Origin: Nephrocerus scutellatus
Taxonomy: Eukaryota > Arthropoda > Insecta > Diptera > Pipunculidae
NCBI GenBank assembly: GCA_947095585.1
Contig: OX352763.1
Span: 105,813,908-105,877,907, forward strand
Direction of reading: 5' to 3'
Length of the DNA stretch: 64,000 bases
The translations under genes and the position numbers were made by a program. The notes under the pieces are model-generated. The model did no database searches, was not told the DNA's origin, and was given only the letters and a program-made list of their open reading frames with translations. This document shows positions 35,150 through 47,059 of this stretch, one piece after another (position 1 is the stretch's first letter; each line of letters starts with the position of its first letter).

Positions 35150-35510
35150 ACGGGTAGGTTGCTATTACTTCGTAATACATAAATGTAATATGTTATTTCG
35201 TTCATATTCAGATTCTTTTAAACGATGTCACATGTCCTACCGCAGGATTCTATATAAGGTGCTGTGCTTTTTTAATTTTTATTTAGCTATTACTTTTTAA
35301 TATGCACATATAATATCTTTCGTTTATAATCAGACTCATCGAAAGGATTTCAAATGACCTACCGCAATATTCTCTATTGGGTTCTGCGCTTTTTTAATTT
35401 TTATTTAGCTGTTACGCGGTAATTGGTATTTATAATATGTTTCGTTCATAATCAGATTCTACTAAAGGATTTCACATGGCCTACCGCAGGATACTCAATT
35501 GGGTTCTGTT
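35150..35510. repeat. Tandem array, ~120-bp unit, three copies
   Basis: Each unit has TTTCGTTCATAATCAGATTC, AAAGGATTTCACATGACCTA, a CCGCA(G/A)(G/T)AT block and TTGGGTTCTG...TTTTTAATTTTTATTTAG. Marker positions are about 35197, 35319 and 35439. Confidence 0.85.
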
Positions 35511-35855
35511 TTTTTTTTTTCAATTGGAATTTAGATTTAAATGTAGACAGTTTCAAGTCGCCTAATTTTGGCATTGCAATTACTTCTAACTTTTTTAAAT
35601 GTTTTCAAAGCATGAGTGTTCTCTTTATCACCGAATGCTTATCTATCTGTTATTCACATATATTTGCAGCTTTTATCTCGACATCCATCATTCCTTGGCT
35701 AAGTTGTTTTAGTTCTAAAAAGATTCCTAAACCAAGGTGAATCATGTTTGTAGTCATATGAGGCATTTACATCTGGAAGAACTTCCCCTACCTGCAATTT
35801 ATGCCAGTAGCTCCGGACCCTGGTTTTAATCTTTAAAAAAGCTTAAAGGTTTATA

Positions 35856-36115
35856 ATAAAAATACTATTAATAATAATATCTGGCACGACACACCGTTGC
35901 AGTCCAAGCTTCTAGCGGCCATTCGTGTTGTGGGTGATTTATTTTTGCACACAAATTGAAGGGACCTACAATTTAATGCCATAACCGAACAGCGAATTGA
36001 TAAGCTTTCCGTGACAAGTTATTATTTTATGAACGTAAAAAATACTTTTGGTAATTTCTGGGATTCGAACCTTCTGCTCAGAAGTCTTTATTAACCACTA
36101 GAGGCACGGTGCTAA
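35856..36115 (-). mobile_element. tRNA-derived SINE, copy 2
   Basis: Shares the body of copy 1 in order: the GGGACCTACAATTTAATGCC block, the AAGCTTTC...TGACAAGTTATTA block and the AAAAATACTTT block. Its B-box GGTTCGAATCC (36071-36061) is a perfect consensus; the A-box (36106-36095) is degraded. An (ATT)-rich tail lies at the low-coordinate end. CTTAAAGGTTTATA (35842-35855) and CTTAAATGTTTATA (36116-36129) form a 14-bp target-site duplication with one mismatch. Confidence 0.8.
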
Positions 36116-36129
36116 CTTAAATGTTTATA

Positions 36130-39100
36130 GGTATCCATAATGAGTTGAAGCTTCAGTTGGCATTAAGCGGTTAACCATTTAAAGACTCTTATAATGATAG
36201 TTTTGTGATGGGGTGTGGCTTTTTCTTATTAGGGGTCGATAATGTCACTTACCATCAATTTGACCCGGTTTATATCGATTCTTCTTTGACTACTTCTGTC
36301 CTGAGTGTCAGCTCTCTTAAGTTACAAAACCAAAAAAGCTACAACTTTTAAGGGGACTTGAAGTATAAATTGAAGTTTGAAGCATTAGAAGTGTCGTCGG
36401 TTCTAAAATTTTTTTTAAATGGAAGAACTATTCTATTCACAACACTTTCTTTTTCTATTTCTTTTACTTTCTCTCTTAACACTCTTAACGCGTGACACTA
36501 AATTCCATTTCACGTGACCACTGATCGTTTAGTCGAGGATTCCGTCCGTCTCATTATTGAATTCGTGCCTTCACTCCCTCCTTTCACCTACCAACCAAGT
36601 ATGTATTCTATTCATCTATTCATTAGTGTAGTATGGAGCGCCTAATTGCCGTTTGTGTGTATGTGTGTATAAGTGTTAGTGCATGAGCATACGCATCGCT
36701 CAATGGACTTTATTCATTTTCAAAAGGATGTTATGTGCGCTGCACAACAACTTAATGTGTTATTCACGTTTTACATATAGATATGTACATAGATATGTAT
36801 CTATATATAGATATGTACAGTTTTTTATTCTTATTACATATATACATGTATATGCGTGTAGGTATATGCAGCGCCAACAATGGCAAACAACATTTTTTCG
36901 ATATGGCGCAAGGGGATACAAGCAATAAGACATCACGCGAACACCTTGAGAGTATTCACACTTTCTCAAGTACTCGAGGACTATACAAGGAGAGTTGCAA
37001 ATCGTCCTGGATGGCAGTGCATTGTTGTTGTTTTTGTTGTTACATTTTATTATTTGTTATCCGCAAATGAATCTCGACTATGCCACAGTGTTAGCTCCCT
37101 GGCTGGCTAGCGATAATGGTGATATCCTTTGCTTCCACTCTTTCGGATGAATTCATTACAGTTCTTATTATGTGTTTACTGTGTGTGTTTGTGTGTGTAG
37201 TTTGTGTCTATGTGTGTGTGTGTGTAGTGTGTGTGTGTAGTGTGTGCTCCATAAACCGGAGGCGCTTCAATTGAAAATATTGTATAATCCGCAAACAGGA
37301 AACGCCAGAAAAGCTTCTCGAGCTGTTGCGGTTGCCGTCGTCGGTTCGTTTCTAGAAATCATGCGGATGGGTAGCTTGGAAAACGCGGTCCTTGTGCAGT
37401 TGTAATAAGTACGAGTATAAGTTCCCCGGAGTGTGTTAGCGCGCTGTTTTTTTTTTGTTGTTGTTTTTAATTCCGCAGACACGCAGTACTCTACTCGTCG
37501 TGATGGTATATCCTTCCTTAATCCTTCCCTAACAGTTGGTATTATGACGGCAGCAGGCGAGGTGTTTTCAAAACTCATTTCGGGAAAAGTTTTTGATATC
37601 ATCATCATCGTCAGCCAGCTAACTAACCAGACAGCTAACATCGCGAAAGTTAAACGCTGCAGCTGTTGCCCTATACCCTGGCCCTGCTGAGCCAGCCGTC
37701 TGATGCAGCTCAGACGAGACGAACGAAGGCCAACTGAAAAGTTTGCTGGATGCGGATGCGTCGCCGGGCGCATTCATCATCGTTTGGTGTAATCGCATCG
37801 CGGAACACTTGTTGGTTGGTTGTTCATCAGGGAATTGCATGCAGTTCAGTTGCAACAGATGGTGAACAGGAGGAATGCTTTGAGGTGGTTCGCCAAAGTT
37901 TTTTTTTTATGAGTTTGTTTGTATTTTTGTTTGTTGAGCGGGTCGTGGTGGTGGCCACGAATGGAGGAACTAACTACCTATTCTTCGCGCACCCACTTTC
38001 CGTTTCGAGAACATTTCAATTTGTGAAAAACCATCAAAAGTGAAAGCGAAAATGTTTATGTTTTTGCCGTTAGATACTATACACTATACAGCATCGGTAT
38101 CCATAGATGCAAATTCAAATCAAGGTATCTAATATGCATCTCTGGCTTTGCAACTGTGTCCGTGATGTGTTGTGCTGCACAAGCACATGATGCCTTTTTT
38201 TTTGTGTAGTGTCTGGTGTGGTGTGGCATTCATCCCACCAAATATGTAAATATTGCACGCAAAGTGTGAGAGATTAAAATTTGATGCCACTCGGCGCAGC
38301 CCCTTAAAACGGCGTTACTTAGCACCGGATTGAGGAATGGGGTGCGGAAGGATTAACCAACTGCACATTGTATGAGTGCACCTCACCTCTAAAGTTTAGG
38401 CCGTTTTTGTCAGCTTTTCGATGAACGGATATTCTAATGACATTTAAATGTAAAATGCGTTTTAAAAACGCACTCCAATCATACAATTGCAGCATCCAGA
38501 GTCATTAAACTGACGATGTTTTTCAGATTTTGTGTGGGAGGACATCCATCACCTTCGTCACATGCACTTCTTCGTTACAGATATACTTATTCATCACATA
38601 GATACACACATAAATATGTAATGTATACGTACATGAGTACTCATATGCAAGCGAGAAAGTGTGATCTCCGGAATGTTGCACGGCATACTTATGTACACCT
38701 TGTGGATGGATCCTTCTTCAAATTTATGCACCGTTGATAAGAGAAAAGTAACACGTTGGATATGGAGCACGTGCTTAAGTAGCTGTCTTAGGATTACTTA
38801 AGTGAGAAGGGATGGTTTTTTTTGCGGACTAAATTAGTGGGTGGTGGTGGTAGAGCTTTTGCTGCGTCAATTAGTTAAGAATTTCTTGGATGACGACCAG
38901 GTGTGGTGGCTGAATAAGTGAGCTGCCGGTGTGTAATTTCATGCTAGATGAAGTTGTTGTTAATAATTACCCATCGTACCTGCTGCATGCAATATGGGAA
39001 TTAATTTTTTCGAAAGCCCCTTTATCTCTTTTTCTCTTCAGATTTTTTTAAACCCATATATATTTTGAATAAAGATAATCTAATTATTGAAGTTTCTAGA

Positions 39101-39310
39101 AATGTTCATTTAGTCTCTCAACTCGTTCTACTTCAATGAAAGTTGAACCGGAACTGGAAATTTATGAATTGCTATTGTAGAACTTCCGCACTTCGATAAC
39201 CTAACAAAAAATACTAAGAAACGTGTATTATTGCGAGCCTGAAGGGTGAAGCTAATAATCAGAGGATAGGCAAATTTCTTCAGTGTGCGTGTGTCAGTAT
39301 GTCAGTTTGT
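36130..39310. other. Single-copy-looking intron island
   Basis: No gene recognised. It contains palindromic ATAGATATGTAC repeats (36771-36820), a long (GT)n tract (37171-37248) and a T-rich tract at 37448-37470. Short open frames here are low-complexity or lack known domains. This is the largest transposon-poor stretch of the intron and a prime place for omb enhancers. Confidence 0.4.
37171..37248. repeat. Compound (GT)n microsatellite
   Basis: Interrupted GT runs over about 78 bp, with repeated TAGTGTGTGTG segments. Confidence 0.9.
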
Positions 39311-39344
39311 CAGTTTGTCAGTTTGTCCACTGGTATATCCCGGC

Positions 39345-39510
39345 TTCTATCAGTCATTACGCGTCGCGTGTGTCGCGCATGATGCACGGCTTTTTTTACT
39401 TCCTTGAGGTTCATCCTAAGCACCTTTCACACGACTTAGAGAGCTGAAATGTTGTGAGCAGCTAAGTTCATATAGGATTTTTGATATTGCGCGTGTGGCG
39501 CTTGTAATAA
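39345..39510. repeat. Single inverted unit of the 29-kb array
   Basis: In reverse complement it matches the 28980-29480 units: TACGCGTCGCGTGTGTCGCG, TTTCACACGACTTAGAGAGC and CTGAAATGTTGTGAG correspond to the CACACGCG, GTCGTGTGGAA and ACTCACA...TTTCAG segments. A-rich sequence (39510-39605) follows. Confidence 0.6.
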
Positions 39511-39989
39511 AAAAGTGAAAAAACACAAAAAATAAAAAATAAAAATAAAAATAAAAAACTTAAAAAAAATTTGTTCCCTAAAAAAAAAATTTAAAAAAAA
39601 AAAAGTGTCTACTAGTTTGTTAAATATTATTTAAATCTGGTTGATTAATTGCAAAAACTTTTTGAGATAAATTTGACAGATGAATAGCGGTATTGTGAAT
39701 TATTAAAGCTCTAGCTAGTTTCCCATGTAACTGTTGGCGCAGAATAATATTCGGCTCAGCCTTACCGAGCATTCAATGGGACATTTTCAGCTATTTGTCA
39801 ACTCAACAATAAGAACCATTACAGTTAATGGCGACGCGGCGAGTATTATAATAATTCAAAATCTGGAGATTGAAGAAATTCCTTCCCACTATATTCCCAT
39901 ACCTTCCACAGAAGTAAGTTACTTATCTAACTGCCAAATTTGCTGCGTAATATCACTTCAAGTTGGCATATAGTATATATATAGTGAGG

Positions 39990-41720
39990 AAGCTGTCAAA
40001 ATGTTACTTAAAATTCACAGACGTGAGTGCTTCAACTGTCAAATTGGTAATAATGAAATAGAATTTCGAATCATTTGGCAACTAAATAGTGAATTGTGAA
40101 TTTTTTTGGAAAACAATTTTGAAAGAGAGGTGGTGAATTGTTACTTAAAATTCTCAGGAAATTCCTAGAAGTTGGTTACTTAACTGTCAAATTAGAAATA
40201 AAATTTCACATTAATTTGACAACTAAATAGTCTTATTGTGTTAATTTTTTATCAAATTGTTGTGAGAGAGGTGTAGAATTGTATTTTAAGTTTACAGAAA
40301 ATTCTCAGAAGCAACTTAACTGTCAAATTGGAAATAAAATTTCACATCAATTTGACAACTAAATAGTCTTATCTTAAATTTTTTTAAACATTTTGTTCTG
40401 AGAGAGCTATCAAATTGTTACTTAAAATTCACAGAAAATGCTCTGAAGTGAGTTACTATACTGTCCAATCAGAAATAAAATTTTACATCAATTTGACAAC
40501 TAAATTATTATTGTGAACTTTTTTTTGGAAAAGAGTTGTTGTAAGAGTGCTGTCGAATTATTACTTAAAATTCACAGAAAACTCTTAGAAAAGAGCGACT
40601 TAATGTTAAATTATAAATACAATTTCACATCCTTTTGACAACTAATTAATGTTGTTGTGAATTTTTCTTTGAAAGAAATTGTTGTGAAATAACTGTCAAA
40701 TAGTTAATTAAAATTCACAGAAAACTGCCAAAAGTGAGGAACTTAACTGTCAAATTTGAAATTCATGAATTTGACAACTAAATAGTTTTATTGTGAATTT
40801 TTTTGAAACAAATTGTTGTGAGTGCGCTCGAATTGTTACTTGAAAATTACAGGAAACTTCAACTGTCAAATTACAAGCAACATTTTGCATAAATTTATTA
40901 ACTAAATAATCGTATATAATATTAATAATATTATATAAAAATATTGTAGTGAGCGAGCTTCAAATTGTTACTTAAAATTTCCAGATGTTAGTACTTTAAC
41001 TCTCAAATTGTTAATAAAATTCACGTAAATGCAAATGCTAAATAACGCTTATTGTGAATTGTCATTTTAGTGAAGTGAGCTGTCAAATTTGTACTTAAAA
41101 TTCACAGGAGTGAGTATTTTCACTTTCAAATTGTTGCATAATTTCACTTAAATTTGAGAGATACAAAGTCATATTGTTAATTTTAAGCTAAGCGACAAAT
41201 TAATTAAAATTGATAGCTTATTTGTCAAAGCTGTCAAAATGGTCAAATGTCATATTAACTAGATGGTCAAGCTTTCTTATTTTCAAACCTCAGTTATGAA
41301 CTTTTTTACAAACTAATTTTTAAAAGTGAAATCCTTGACTAAAATTTTAGTGATCAGCTTTGGACAATCGAGTTTTTGAAAGTGCAATTTTTGACAGAAG
41401 TTTTTATCATTTTACATGTTAGTATGAAACTTTTTTAAAGTGAAATTTTTGACTAAATTTTCAAAATATAAAATTTGAGTGATCAACTTTGGGCAATTAA
41501 GTTTGCATGACAGAAATTTTTGACATTTAAAATGTTAGTAATGAATTTTTGACAAACAAATTTTTGAAAGTACAGTCTCTGATAGAAGTTTTTGACATTT
41601 CAAATGGTAATGCACTTTTTACAGGGTAACTTTTGGCTGAAATTTTCGATGTTTAAAACTTTTGTAATAAACTTTTGACAGTCAAGCTTTTAAAAGTGCA
41701 ATTTTTGACGTTTAAAATTA
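39990..41720. repeat. AT-rich satellite-like array, ~135-145-bp unit
   Basis: About nine units between 39990 and 41200 share TTACTTAAAATTCACAG(A/G), AACTGTCAAATTGGAAATAA, ATTTCACATCAATTTGACAA and CTAAATAGTCTTATTGTGAA. A related but more degraded segment with TTTTTGACAGAAGTTTTTGA words continues to about 41720. No coding potential. Confidence 0.85.
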
Positions 41721-41829
41721 ACGGTGTAAAATTTTTATTTTTTAAATTTTATAAATCAATTAGATAATAATTTGTATATCATGACGAGTATGCCCTAAAA
41801 AAATTGGGCCTTGTTTCTCTTGGAGCATG

Positions 41830-42950
41830 CACACCAGTTGCCTCTAGTTGACTACTATGTTATTATTACTAAAGATCGCTCGAACCCGATCCCTTTGCAT
41901 AAATAATAAACTCAGTCATTCTTGAACTCGAATTATATTTTTTTTATTCATTTATCGCGCCCCGCGCTCAGCAATCGCTCACACCAGTGCTGCTGTGTTG
42001 TTGATTTGCGAAAATGTGATTTCAATTTTCCGCTCTGGCAATTTGTCGACACTTTCCGCCCGACAACGAGGATGGTGATGTCTCGAGCTCGACGCTGCCG
42101 AAAGTGCATATTTAATTAAACTCTCAACTCAACTTACTGGATGCATCTCAGCCGCGATCTACTAGTCGTTGTCTAATTAAAGTAAAATTGTGTTGATGCG
42201 CTCGCTGCTCGTCGTTGTTGTCCTGCTGTGCAACGAGCGGGAAATTTCGCGCCCCCATAATGGGGTGCATGCATACAATGTTGCCTGATGACGCGCCTGG
42301 CATGAATGATCATCAAATCATTTGACATTTACTATAATCTTAAATGCCGCGCGACCCCGTGGAACCATATAGTTACGCCGTTGATCCACGCTATGCCAAA
42401 TTCCGGACGTAACTCGTTAAGTTTGTGTCGCATTAATCTGGACATGCAACATGACGTGATGGTGGTGATGGTGTGCGCACAGTGCCCCTAAATACTAAAT
42501 AGATTTGAAACTTAAATTTGCCCGAGAGGCTGTTGGTGGAAGACTGTTTTTCAATTCAATATGGGAGGCGCTGGCCCTAAATCTGAGTCGGCAGTCATTA
42601 TAAGTGAATTGGGACTGATTTTCTCTGATTTGATGTGTGAGAATGCACCGCGGCGTTAGGCTGCTTGAGTGTCGCCGCCATGTTATGTGTCGCTGTCGCC
42701 ACAGCCAGTTGTGACCTATGAATTGATTTCAACTCACTTTGCTCGACACTTTTCAATTGTATTGCATAGCGGGTAAAAGGGAGTGGAATGAGCCATTAGA
42801 ATCTGCCGTAGACTATCAAACCTGACTGTAAATCAGAACTGATGTCAGTTTTGTCTAATGCGCCTTGCGGGACCATTAGTAGAATGGTTTGACAGTCAAT
42901 CAACAGTCAAGCTCTAATTTTCGGAGAGGAAAGACGGAGAACAAAATTCT
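41830..42950. other. Single-copy-looking intron island, higher GC
   Basis: No gene. GC content rises relative to the surrounding array. It contains several TAAT cores (TTTAATTAAAC, CTAATTAAAG), a GGTGCATGCATAC palindromic stretch near 42262, and ATCATCAAATCATTTGACA near 42310. Candidate enhancer interval; no binding site is demonstrated. Confidence 0.35.
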
Positions 42951-42954
42951 TCTA

Positions 42955-43430
42955 TAGTATATTACAGAACGAGCAAGGAAAGAGGAGTTTATCGTGCGAG
43001 GTCGAAGCTTGACGAACGAGGCGGTAGCCGTGTTCGGCAATCTAACGAGCACGATGATCACTTTTCTGCAAGTCATGTACGCTATTTTTCACGCGTCCAA
43101 ACCGGTTTTTTTTTTTGCTAAATCGAGAGAGAAGCAGAAATGTAAGAATGTGTGTTCGCTGTGACTGCAGTAAATAACAAAGAAATGAATTTTTCACGCG
43201 TCCAAACCGGTTTTCCTGCTTATTCGAGAGAGAAGCAGAAATCACAAACGACAAACAAAAGAGAATTCTTGCTCATGCGCAATGTGTTCGCTGAGATTGT
43301 AGTAAATAACAAAAGACGTTTATATCATAACATAACTAGTGTTGCTATGGGCTACTTTCGAGGCTAGTTTATAGCGTACGAAACAGTCACTTTCGTCTAT
43401 GGGCGTGTGAAAAAGATCTTCTGTCTTCAT
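42955..43430. repeat. Third copy of the ~300-bp interspersed repeat, with internal duplication
   Basis: Begins GTATATTACAGAACGAGCAA and ends CACTTTCGTCTATGGGCGTG, matching 23643-23955. The segment TTTTTCACGCGTCCAAACCGG...GAGAGAGAAGCAGAAAT occurs twice (near 43086 and 43191). Confidence 0.8.
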
Positions 43431-43454
43431 CCATGTCCATAACGTCCTCACACG

Positions 43455-43796
43455 TTAAAAATTACAGCTGACTGACGATTTTGTGTACACATGCTGCGTT
43501 GCTTTGGCTAATCCAGCTTGGCTTACAACAACAATCGCATAAGCATAAAGCTGAAAATAAATTCAAAAAGTTTTTAGGATTTAAAACTAAAGCCATTTTA
43601 TAGTTATAGCGCTCACCGTAAGGCGGTGATAAAGCGACATGAAGCCGAAGTAAATAAAAATGTTCAGGATTAAGGAAACTAAAGCCAAAAGCTGTTGCTT
43701 TGTAAAACCAAGCCGGCTTTGCCAAAGCAACGCAGCAATTGTCGATCATAAACAAACGTGGCCACTAACTGACAGTTAAACGTAACAATTTTTTAA
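43455..43796. mobile_element. Foldback/MITE-like element
   Basis: TGCTGCGTTGCTTTGGC (43492-43508) recurs inverted as GCCAAAGCAACGCAGCA (43721-43737). Further imperfect pairing extends outwards (AGCTGACTGACG against CTAACTGACAGTT) and inwards (CAGCTTGGCTT against AAGCCGGCTTT). Length ~340 bp, no coding capacity: a non-autonomous inverted-repeat element. Confidence 0.75.
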
Positions 43797-44039
43797 AGCG
43801 ATCAGTATGGAGTGTCAGTCAGGCGTTCACACTATTAAGCCGGAACTATAATGCAATTTCGTCTCTTTACGCTAGTGTCAAAACCCGACGATGAAATGAG
43901 CGAATACAAAGAAAATGTATGCTGCGCCCATAATAGATAGAGTTCGCAATAGATTCGTTACTTAGGCAATCGATTAGATGTGCGCTGGCGAGCGCATTTT
44001 CTTAAGAAAACTTGACAGTTGTCATATGTTATTTCATTG

Positions 44040-44170
44040 TCATTGACAAAATTACATTATGGTCGGATGAGAAACTTTAGAAACTTTGGAAAGCATTTCG
44101 TTGGATTTTGACTTTAACGTAAGGTGGCGAAATTGCATTATAGTTGAGCCTTTAGTTTTGACAGATGTAG
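44040..44170. repeat. Outlying units of the 4.2-kb array
   Basis: AATTACATTATGGTCGGATG, TTTCGTTGGATTTTGAC and AATTGCATTATAGT match the ~70-bp units at 4170-4990 in the same orientation. Confidence 0.65.
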
Positions 44171-44174
44171 GTAA

Positions 44175-44600
44175 AACCTTAAAGTAAGTTCGATAGTCTA
44201 TCAGTCCCTAGATTTGCTCGGCTTGCATTGAATTTTTCGTGTCTAACTTTATGATTTTCCTTATATAAGAAATATTTTGCCCCTCCCTCTGTGTAATATT
44301 AAAAAACTAAAAAATGAATCGATAGGCGTTTCTATTCTCTAACATAATAATCCACAGAAAAAAAAGTATTTCAAACAAGCCGCAACCTACCACCACTGCC
44401 ACGCCCAGTCCGAATTAAAAATTATTTTAATCATGACACTTCCTCGGCAATATAAAAACTAAATAATTTATGGATTTATTTGAAATAATTTGAACATTTT
44501 TATTAAAGAAGTTAGCACTACTACGACCCACTTTTAAACTTTTAATTTTTTAAACCCAAAAAAATCATAATAACTTCATAAAATCTTGAATTTATTTCAT
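44175..44600. other. Spacer without identifiable features
   Basis: AT-rich DNA between the satellite units and the sense LINE copy; no gene seen. Confidence 0.4.
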
Positions 44601-46165
44601 CTGAACATATCTTTCATATCTTGGCTACAGCCACGCCTCTTTAGAATAATATATAAAGAGCTCAGAAGATATGAAAAAACAGTTAACCGGCAAAAGAAAG
44701 CAGCCCGGGAGAAGAACCTCGTCCATGAACTAGAACAGTACAGAGAGAAAGGACCGCACCAGGCGCAAAACTTCTACAAAAGAGTACGCGGTTTGACGCA
44801 ATATACACTGCATTGCACATACTGCAAAGACAAAGAGGGTAATCTGATCTCCGATTTCAAAGGCATCTTAGAGCGGTGCGATGAGCACTTTCATGAGTTG
44901 CTGAATGGCCACCTAACTGAGGAATTGGAGGCTCCACAAATGACCGAGACCATACCATGCTGCCGCCACAAAGCACAGACAAAGTTAGCAGAGCGATAAA
45001 TCAGCTCAAAAATAATAAGGTCCCGGAATCAGAAGGGATACCAGCGGAACTGAATAAAATAGGAATACACCAAGCAATTCATGAAATAATAGTGCAAGTA
45101 TGGGAGGAAGAAACGATGCCAGAAAGCTGGCGAAGAGCCATCTTGTGCCCCATACATAGGAAAGGAGATATCACAACATGCAGCAATTTTCGTGGTATAA
45201 CGTTGTTGAGTACCGCGTATAAGATTTTCTCCTCTAGACAGTTTAGCCCAATACGCTAAAGTGTGGCTTCATCTCAGCCAATCAACAACTGCTCATATTT
45301 ACACTATCTTAGGCATCTGATGGAAAAATGTCTAGAGTTTCAAAACTCACTCTACTTCTCACTTTCTAAGTCTTTTTTAAGTCTTTAAAGCCGCCTATGA
45401 TAGCATAGCCAGAGTAGAACTTTATTAAGCCATGAGAGAATATACTGGCGCGACTATGTAGGTTGACATGACATCACTATCAAGACCATTCAACCTGGCG
45501 TTGAAGAAAGTGATCCGAGACTCTGACGTAACGGCGAGAGGAAAAATACTCTATAAGTCCATTCAGATACTGGCATCGTTGGTGGAAACCCAAGAGCTGT
45601 ACAGGAAGCTTTCAACCAGATCGAAGAGGCGGCACGAAATCTGGGACTGCACATAAATCAGAGCAAAACATGTGGTGGCCACCACAGTCTGCGACTAGAA
45701 GATCCAACATTGGTTCCGCAAATAATATAGAGGAGCGCGAATTTGAAGTAGTGCAATCCTTTAACTATCTCGGGTCAACTGTAGCAGCCGATAACAGCAT
45801 GGAACTAGAAATACGAGCAGGGTTGCTTAAATCCAACAAAGCCTACATTAGTCTGTCAAGACTCTTCATATTTAGGAACTTAACCATAACATCCAAGCTG
45901 CTGGTCATACCAGTACTCACATATGGATCCGAGACTTGGGTGCTTAGCAAAAAGCATTCTGACCTCTTAGCCGTGTTCGGGAGAAAAGTCTTACGGAGAA
46001 TTGTTGGCCCCGTATGTGGGGGTTACGGCGATGACGACATCGTGCAGGACACTCAGAATTTAGGAAAGGAAACTGGATGACATGGGCTCAAAATCGAGAC
46101 CGATGGAGAGACTTTTTGCGGGAGGCCAGGACTGGAATATTACGAATGTTGTTAATGTGTAAAAA
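44600..46165 (+). mobile_element. LINE family 1, sense copy, longest in the window
   Basis: Plus-strand coding remnants in order: a region between endonuclease and RT (44650-44940: QKKAAREKNLVHELEQY and DKEGNLISDFKGILERCDEHF); RT fingers (44985-45230: AINQLKNNKVPESEGIPAEL, ESWRRAILCPIHRKGD, NFRGITLLSTAYKIF); FKAAYDSIARVELY near 45385; LALKKVIRD...RGKILYKS (45490-45570); and a C-terminal block (45740-46070: VQSFNYLGSTVAADNSMELE, VPVLTYGSETW-like, RKVLRRIVGPVC). The YADDID catalytic box region is deleted or shifted, and stops separate segments. The 5' endonuclease part and 3' UTR are missing. The RT resembles insect RTE/jockey-type elements. Confidence 0.9.
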
Positions 46166-46255
46166 AAAACTTAACTTAATTTGCTTTTGGCAATATAGGT
46201 GTGTCATGTCATGCCAATACTGCAATTTTTTTTTTAACGTAAATTGTTTATTTTT

Positions 46256-46698
46256 AAATTCTCTATATTAACTTCACTTGCCCGTGTGTTTGTGGGTTGC
46301 GTATTTGTGTGTCATGGAATATTGCGATCCATTTTTGACACACTTCCCAAAGTCCTATTTTATTGAAACTATGCACATATGTGTATCTCCAATGACAACA
46401 CTTTCTATTAAAATTTGAGGACCCTCGGGCCACGGGGTCGGTGGGCTCCCCTACAAATATTTTACAAAATTTTACTCGATTTTCTTCAAATTTTATACAC
46501 ATATGTATCTCTGATATACAACACTTTTTGTAAAAATTTTGGAGACCCCGTGCCCGGGTTCGTGGGGCCCCATTAGTTTTTTTTAAAAAAAATTTCCCGA
46601 TTTTCTTCAAATTTAATACATATGTGTATATCCGATAGACAACACTTTTTGTAAAAAATTCAAATTTTAACACATACCCATCTCCTATTAGAGAATTT
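46256..46698. mobile_element. Minisatellite-carrying element, three internal repeats
   Basis: AAATTCTCTA (46256-46265) and TAGAGAATTT (46689-46698) enclose about three units with the same AAATTTTATACACATATGTA and TTTTTGTAAAAATTTTGGAG blocks. It abuts the 3' part of the sense LINE copy at 44600-46165. Confidence 0.75.
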
Positions 46699-46835
46699 AC
46701 ATGAAAAATTGTATTTTTATGGGTTGTTTTTTTTAAACCTTCATTGGCACTAAAAATGAAATAAATGTTTGAAAGTCCTAATTTGAATTTGTTAAACATA
46801 TTTTCCAAGAAATGAACACAGCCAGGCCTCTTTTA

Positions 46836-47045
46836 AAATTCTCTATATTAACTTGTGTCAGTAAGGTTCGGTTTGTCATTCATTCGTTCTTTCGTTCAGT
46901 GGTGGAATCTTGCGATACATTTTTAACCCACTTTCCAAAGCCCAATTTTATTGAAACTATGCACATATGTGTATTTCCGATGACAACACTTTCTATTAAA
47001 ATTTAGAGTTATCATGCCGCGTGGTCGAGGGGCTCCCATACAAAT
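46836..47045. mobile_element. Minisatellite-carrying element, truncated
   Basis: Starts CCAGGCCTCTTTTAAAATTC at 46822, like the left edge of the 24.5-kb copy. It has one GC-containing internal unit and ends without the right-hand TAGAGAATTT motif. Confidence 0.65.
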
Positions 47046-47059
47046 TTTTTTTTAAAAAT

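Noticed and set aside
37267..37773. 168-codon minus-strand frame in the intron island
   Set aside because: No recognisable domain. Frames of this length occur by chance in GC-richer intron DNA.
46263..46808. 181-codon minus-strand frame
   Set aside because: It reads through the minisatellite-carrying element; the repeated peptide simply mirrors the DNA repeat.
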